Part shown: positions 7,932 to 9,423 of the stretch, piece by piece
Position numbering within the stretch: the first letter of the stretch is position 1
Layout of the letters: each line of letters opens with the position of its first letter
NCBI GenBank assembly: GCA_023430065.1
Contig: JAEZCG010000183.1
Coordinates: 1 to 9,423, forward strand
DNA: 9,423 bases
Direction: 5' to 3'
Source of the DNA: Pseudomonadota bacterium
GTDB lineage: Bacteria > Pseudomonadota > Gammaproteobacteria > Burkholderiales > SHXO01
Translations under genes and position numbers: made by a program
Notes under the pieces: model-generated
Told to the model about the DNA's origin: nothing
Seen by the model: only the letters and a program-made list of their open reading frames with translations
Databases searched by the model: none

Positions 7932-8636
7932 TCAGCTGCGGCGGCGCCGAGTGGCGATGCCCAGACCGGCCAGCGTCAGACCAAGCAAGCCGAGCAGGCC
8001 AGGTTCGGGAATCTCTTCAGGCGGGTTGCCGCCTCCCGAGTTGTACCACACCATGTTGGACAGTCCCCCCGGCTTACACTGATCGTCGCCGTCAGGCTGC
8101 GCGGATTTGCCGTCCGTGCAGGTGTTCACCGCCCACCACGGGTAAAGGGACCCGGGCGAGGCCTGGATACCCGTGTAGCTCGTGTCGCCTCCCAGCGTAG
8201 TCCCGTCCGCGACGAGCCAGAAAATGGTCAATAGATCCGGGCTACCGTCCTTCGCGACCCAGGCCGTCACGAAGTGTTGCTCGAGCGCGCCGCCCAACTC
8301 GTAGCTCCAGTACCCTGGGTCGGCTGGCGTGGCGGTCGATCCGATGTCCACGTCGAACTCCTGGCCGGTGTACGCGGGGCCTGCAGTAAATTTGCCGTCC
8401 TGCTTGGCGATGATCGGTGACCCCAGGAACGTGCAAGTCAGCGGCCCGTTCGAGCACAACGTGTTGTTCGGATCGCTAAACACTTGATAGTACACATCGT
8501 ACGGGCTGCCATTCCCGAGGTCGATGATGCCCTGCCAGGGGATGGTGAGCTGATTCTCCGGCACGGCATGGGCATTCGCGGCGCCTGCCAGTACTGCCGC
8601 GGCGGTCACTGCACGCACCACTTTCTTAAGCTTCAT
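7932..8636 (-). CDS. PEP-CTERM sorting-domain protein of unknown function
   Basis: A 234-residue exported protein. An N-terminal signal peptide (MKLKKVVRAVTAAAVLAGA, cleavage near residues 22-25) and a C-terminal PEP-CTERM domain frame the mature part. The tail has PEP at 210-212, a glycine/leucine-rich membrane helix (about 213-228) and a terminal RRRRS. Family knowledge: exosortase XrtA cleaves at this motif, and such proteins are linked to floc or biofilm matrix. The roughly 185-residue middle matches no family I recognise; it contains four cysteines (LCSNGPLTC, NTCTDG, DQCKPG) that could form two disulfides, and is rich in Gly, Asp, Pro and aromatics. ATG 8636 is preceded by GGAGAAGGA in good position. 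The frame stays open to 8729, but that extension overlaps the sigma-54 promoter and would hide the signal peptide. It converges on the EPS operon and is probably a PrsR target. Confidence 0.93.
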   Translation of the reverse strand: MKLKKVVRAVTAAAVLAGAANAHAVPENQLTIPWQGIIDLGNGSPYDVYYQVFSDPNNTLCSNGPLTCTFLGSPIIAKQDGKFTAGPAYTGQEFDVDIGSTATPADPGYWSYELGGALEQHFVTAWVAKDGSPDLLTIFWLVADGTTLGGDTSYTGIQASPGSLYPWWAVNTCTDGKSAQPDGDDQCKPGGLSNMVWYNSGGGNPPEEIPEPGLLGLLGLTLAGLGIATRRRRS

Positions 8637-8700
8637 GTTCCTTCTCCAAGTCGGTGGTGCACGCGCCGAGTCGGGCGCGAGCACTTGCTGCACCGCTATG

Positions 8701-8716
8701 AGCGAGAAGGGTGCCA
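8701..8716 (-). promoter_or_regulatory. Sigma-54 (RpoN) -24/-12 promoter of the PEP-CTERM gene
   Basis: Read on the minus strand the sequence is TGGCACCCTTCTCGCT. Against the consensus TGGCACRN4TTGCW, the -24 block TGGCAC is perfect, the -12 block is TCGCT (one mismatch), and the spacing between the GG and GC dinucleotides is exact. The predicted start of transcription is near 8690, giving a leader of about 54 nt that includes the Shine-Dalgarno. Confidence 0.82.
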
Positions 8717-8733
8717 TACCCCCAAACACCTTT

Positions 8734-8746
8734 TATATCATTGATT
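8734..8746 (-). promoter_or_regulatory. Putative IHF site between enhancer element and sigma-54 promoter
   Basis: The minus strand reads AATCAATGATATA, matching the IHF consensus WATCAANNNNTTR at 8 of 9 defined positions. It is set in a local AT-rich patch (about 8730-8755). The position between a -24/-12 promoter and an upstream activator site is where IHF usually bends DNA for NtrC-type activators. Confidence 0.5.
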
Positions 8747-8799
8747 TTTAGTAACTTTCCCCCTGCGCGCGATTCGCCGACCAAAAATAGGCCGGCGCA

Positions 8800-8816
8800 T
8801 GTAAGCTAACTCGACA
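8800..8816 (-). promoter_or_regulatory. Putative PEP-CTERM box (PrsR upstream activating site), copy 1
   Basis: The plus strand reads TGTAAGCTAACTCGACA; on the strand of the regulated gene it is TGTCGAGTTAGCTTACA. The form TGTAA...CGACA resembles the element described upstream of PEP-CTERM genes, from which PrsR-family regulators are named; I recall the consensus only approximately. It lies 83 nt upstream of the -24 element, a normal distance for an enhancer-binding protein. A related copy lies at 8937. Confidence 0.6.
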
Positions 8817-8936
8817 CAGCGCCTTCTTCCTCGCACCAATCGGTGCCTGTCGCCACGCGACGTCGTCTCATCATGGACAGATCTACAACGTAAGTCTCGC
8901 TATTATGATCATTTTGAACTTTCTGCATGGAAGAAG

Positions 8937-8953
8937 TGTAAGGAAAGCCGACA
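8937..8953. promoter_or_regulatory. Putative PEP-CTERM box, copy 2
   Basis: The plus strand reads TGTAAGGAAAGCCGACA, identical to copy 1 at 13 of 17 positions, with TGTAAG, AA and CGACA kept, in the same orientation and 137 bp away. It overlaps the left arm of the hairpin at 8944-8971, so part of the resemblance could come from a terminator stem. Confidence 0.4.
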
Positions 8954-8971
8954 CTTTAAGATGTCGGCTTT
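8944..8971 (-). terminator. Hairpin, probable terminator of the Ig-domain gene
   Basis: A 10-bp perfect stem, AAAGCCGACA (8944-8953) with TGTCGGCTTT (8962-8971), and an 8-nt loop. It starts 55 nt past the stop codon of the minus-strand Ig-domain gene. The minus-strand tail (CTTTCCTTAC) is only a weak U-tract. The stem arms also resemble halves of the PEP-CTERM box, so an operator role is an alternative. Confidence 0.6.
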
Positions 8972-9026
8972 GCGTTTAGCGCCGCGTCGGCTTCACCTTG
9001 TCCGCAGATCGCGGATTGGATCCTCA

Positions 9027-9423
9027 TCAGTACTTCACGGTGACCGAAGCCGTCGCGACGTTACCTGCCGGGTCCTCAGCCTTGGCGACGATGGTGGTGG
9101 AGGAAGACGTCGTCGTCGTGCTGCCCTTTTTGCCCTTGCCCCCGCCGCGCTTGAGCTTTGTCGACGTCGAAGTGGGGCTCCAGGAGTAGGACAGTGTCCC
9201 GCTGTTGAGGGCCACGGCCACCTCCTTGCCGTCGATGGTCAGGGACAGGCGCGCGACCTTGACGTCATCGCTTGCCGACACCGCTACGGTCACCTCGCCA
9301 CTGACCGTGCTGCCGTTGGCCGGACTCGTGATGATAACCGTGGGGGCAACCGTGTCGTTGGCGACCGTAACCGAGACCGCATTCGAGGTTCCCGCGTTGC
9401 CGGCAGCATCATAGGATCTTGCG
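9027..9423 (-). CDS. C-terminus of a protein with tandem bacterial Ig-like domains (5' end off-window)
   Basis: The frame is open to the window edge and ends at TGA 9029-9027; 131 residues are visible. The fragment starts in the last strand of one Ig-like domain (SYDAAGNAGTSNAVSVTVAND), followed by a complete one beginning with the linker TVAPTVIITSPANGSTVSG and ending EDPAGNVATASVTVKY. This pattern is that of the Big_9-type bacterial Ig domain found as repeats in large secreted or surface proteins, including subtilases and adhesins. The last domain is interrupted by a low-complexity loop: KLKRGGGKGKKG (9123-9158) followed by a Ser/Thr run. The C-terminus stops at the end of the Ig strand, with no PEP-CTERM, LPxTG or autotransporter tail. 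The GTG at 9293 is internal to the reading frame. The function of the whole protein cannot be told from this part. Confidence 0.85.
   Translation of the reverse strand, partial: ARSYDAAGNAGTSNAVSVTVANDTVAPTVIITSPANGSTVSGEVTVAVSASDDVKVARLSLTIDGKEVAVALNSGTLSYSWSPTSTSTKLKRGGGKGKKGSTTTTSSSTTIVAKAEDPAGNVATASVTVKY

Larger units (their letters stand above)
8637..9026. other. 390-bp intergenic region, mainly regulatory
   Basis: The region between the PEP-CTERM gene start and the stop of the Ig-domain gene. It contains the ribosome binding site, sigma-54 promoter, IHF-like site, two 17-nt box elements and a hairpin, listed separately. The stretch 8870-8935 is AT-rich compared with the rest and has no gene that I can support. 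Nothing else was recognised. Confidence 0.75.

Noticed and set aside
8637..8729. N-terminal extension of the PEP-CTERM protein from an upstream start at 8729
   Set aside because: It would put 31 residues before the signal peptide and place the -24/-12 promoter inside the coding region; ATG 8636 has a good Shine-Dalgarno.
8833..8846. Short inverted repeat GCACC-AATC-GGTGC
   Set aside because: The 5-bp stem is too short to stand out in GC-rich DNA, and there is no U-tract or gene end beside it.
8905..8979. Small plus-strand frame of 24 codons in the intergenic region
   Set aside because: No ribosome binding site, and it runs through the hairpin at 8944-8971; no sign of selection for coding.

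Overview
The window is a GC-rich piece of a Gram-negative genome. It looks like a Betaproteobacterium, or possibly a Gammaproteobacterium, that runs the PEP-CTERM/exosortase (XrtA/EpsH-type) exopolysaccharide system. The basis is a consecutive PrsK-PrsR-PrsT gene set, a pair of nucleotide-sugar enzymes of the TviB/TviC (WbpO/WbpP) type, and a genuine PEP-CTERM-tailed secreted protein. The taxonomic call is inference from gene content and base composition only.

Positions 1-7873 hold six tightly packed plus-strand genes that look like the end of one operon. They are the C-terminal part of the sensor kinase PrsK (ATGA overlap with the next gene), the sigma-54 activator PrsR, the TPR lipoprotein PrsT, a UDP-N-acetylhexosamine 6-dehydrogenase, a UDP-GlcNAc 4-epimerase, and a small exported trypsin-like serine protease. 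Gaps are 10-24 nt and the run ends at a strong hairpin (7889-7911). The exosortase itself and the glycosyltransferases are not in the window.

The minus strand carries a 234-residue PEP-CTERM protein (8636-7932) facing the operon and sharing the hairpin as a bidirectional terminator. Its upstream region holds what looks like a complete sigma-54 enhancer-type promoter: a -24/-12 element (8701-8716), an IHF-like site (8734-8746), and a 17-nt element (8800-8816) of the type called the PEP-CTERM box. A second, related 17-nt element lies at 8937-8953. This suggests that PrsR, encoded about 7 kb away in the same window, directly controls this gene.

The right end holds the C-terminus of a minus-strand protein with tandem Ig-like domains. 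It has an odd lysine/glycine-rich loop and a possible terminator at 8944-8971.

How the genes may work together: PrsK/PrsR sense an unknown cue and switch on sigma-54 promoters of PEP-CTERM genes. PrsT is an envelope lipoprotein of the same system. The dehydrogenase and epimerase make an N-acetylhexosaminuronic acid sugar nucleotide for the polysaccharide. The protease acts in the envelope. No mobile element, CRISPR array, tRNA or rRNA was seen. The biology is mostly a known system; the least ordinary parts are the promoter region and the polybasic Ig-domain loop.
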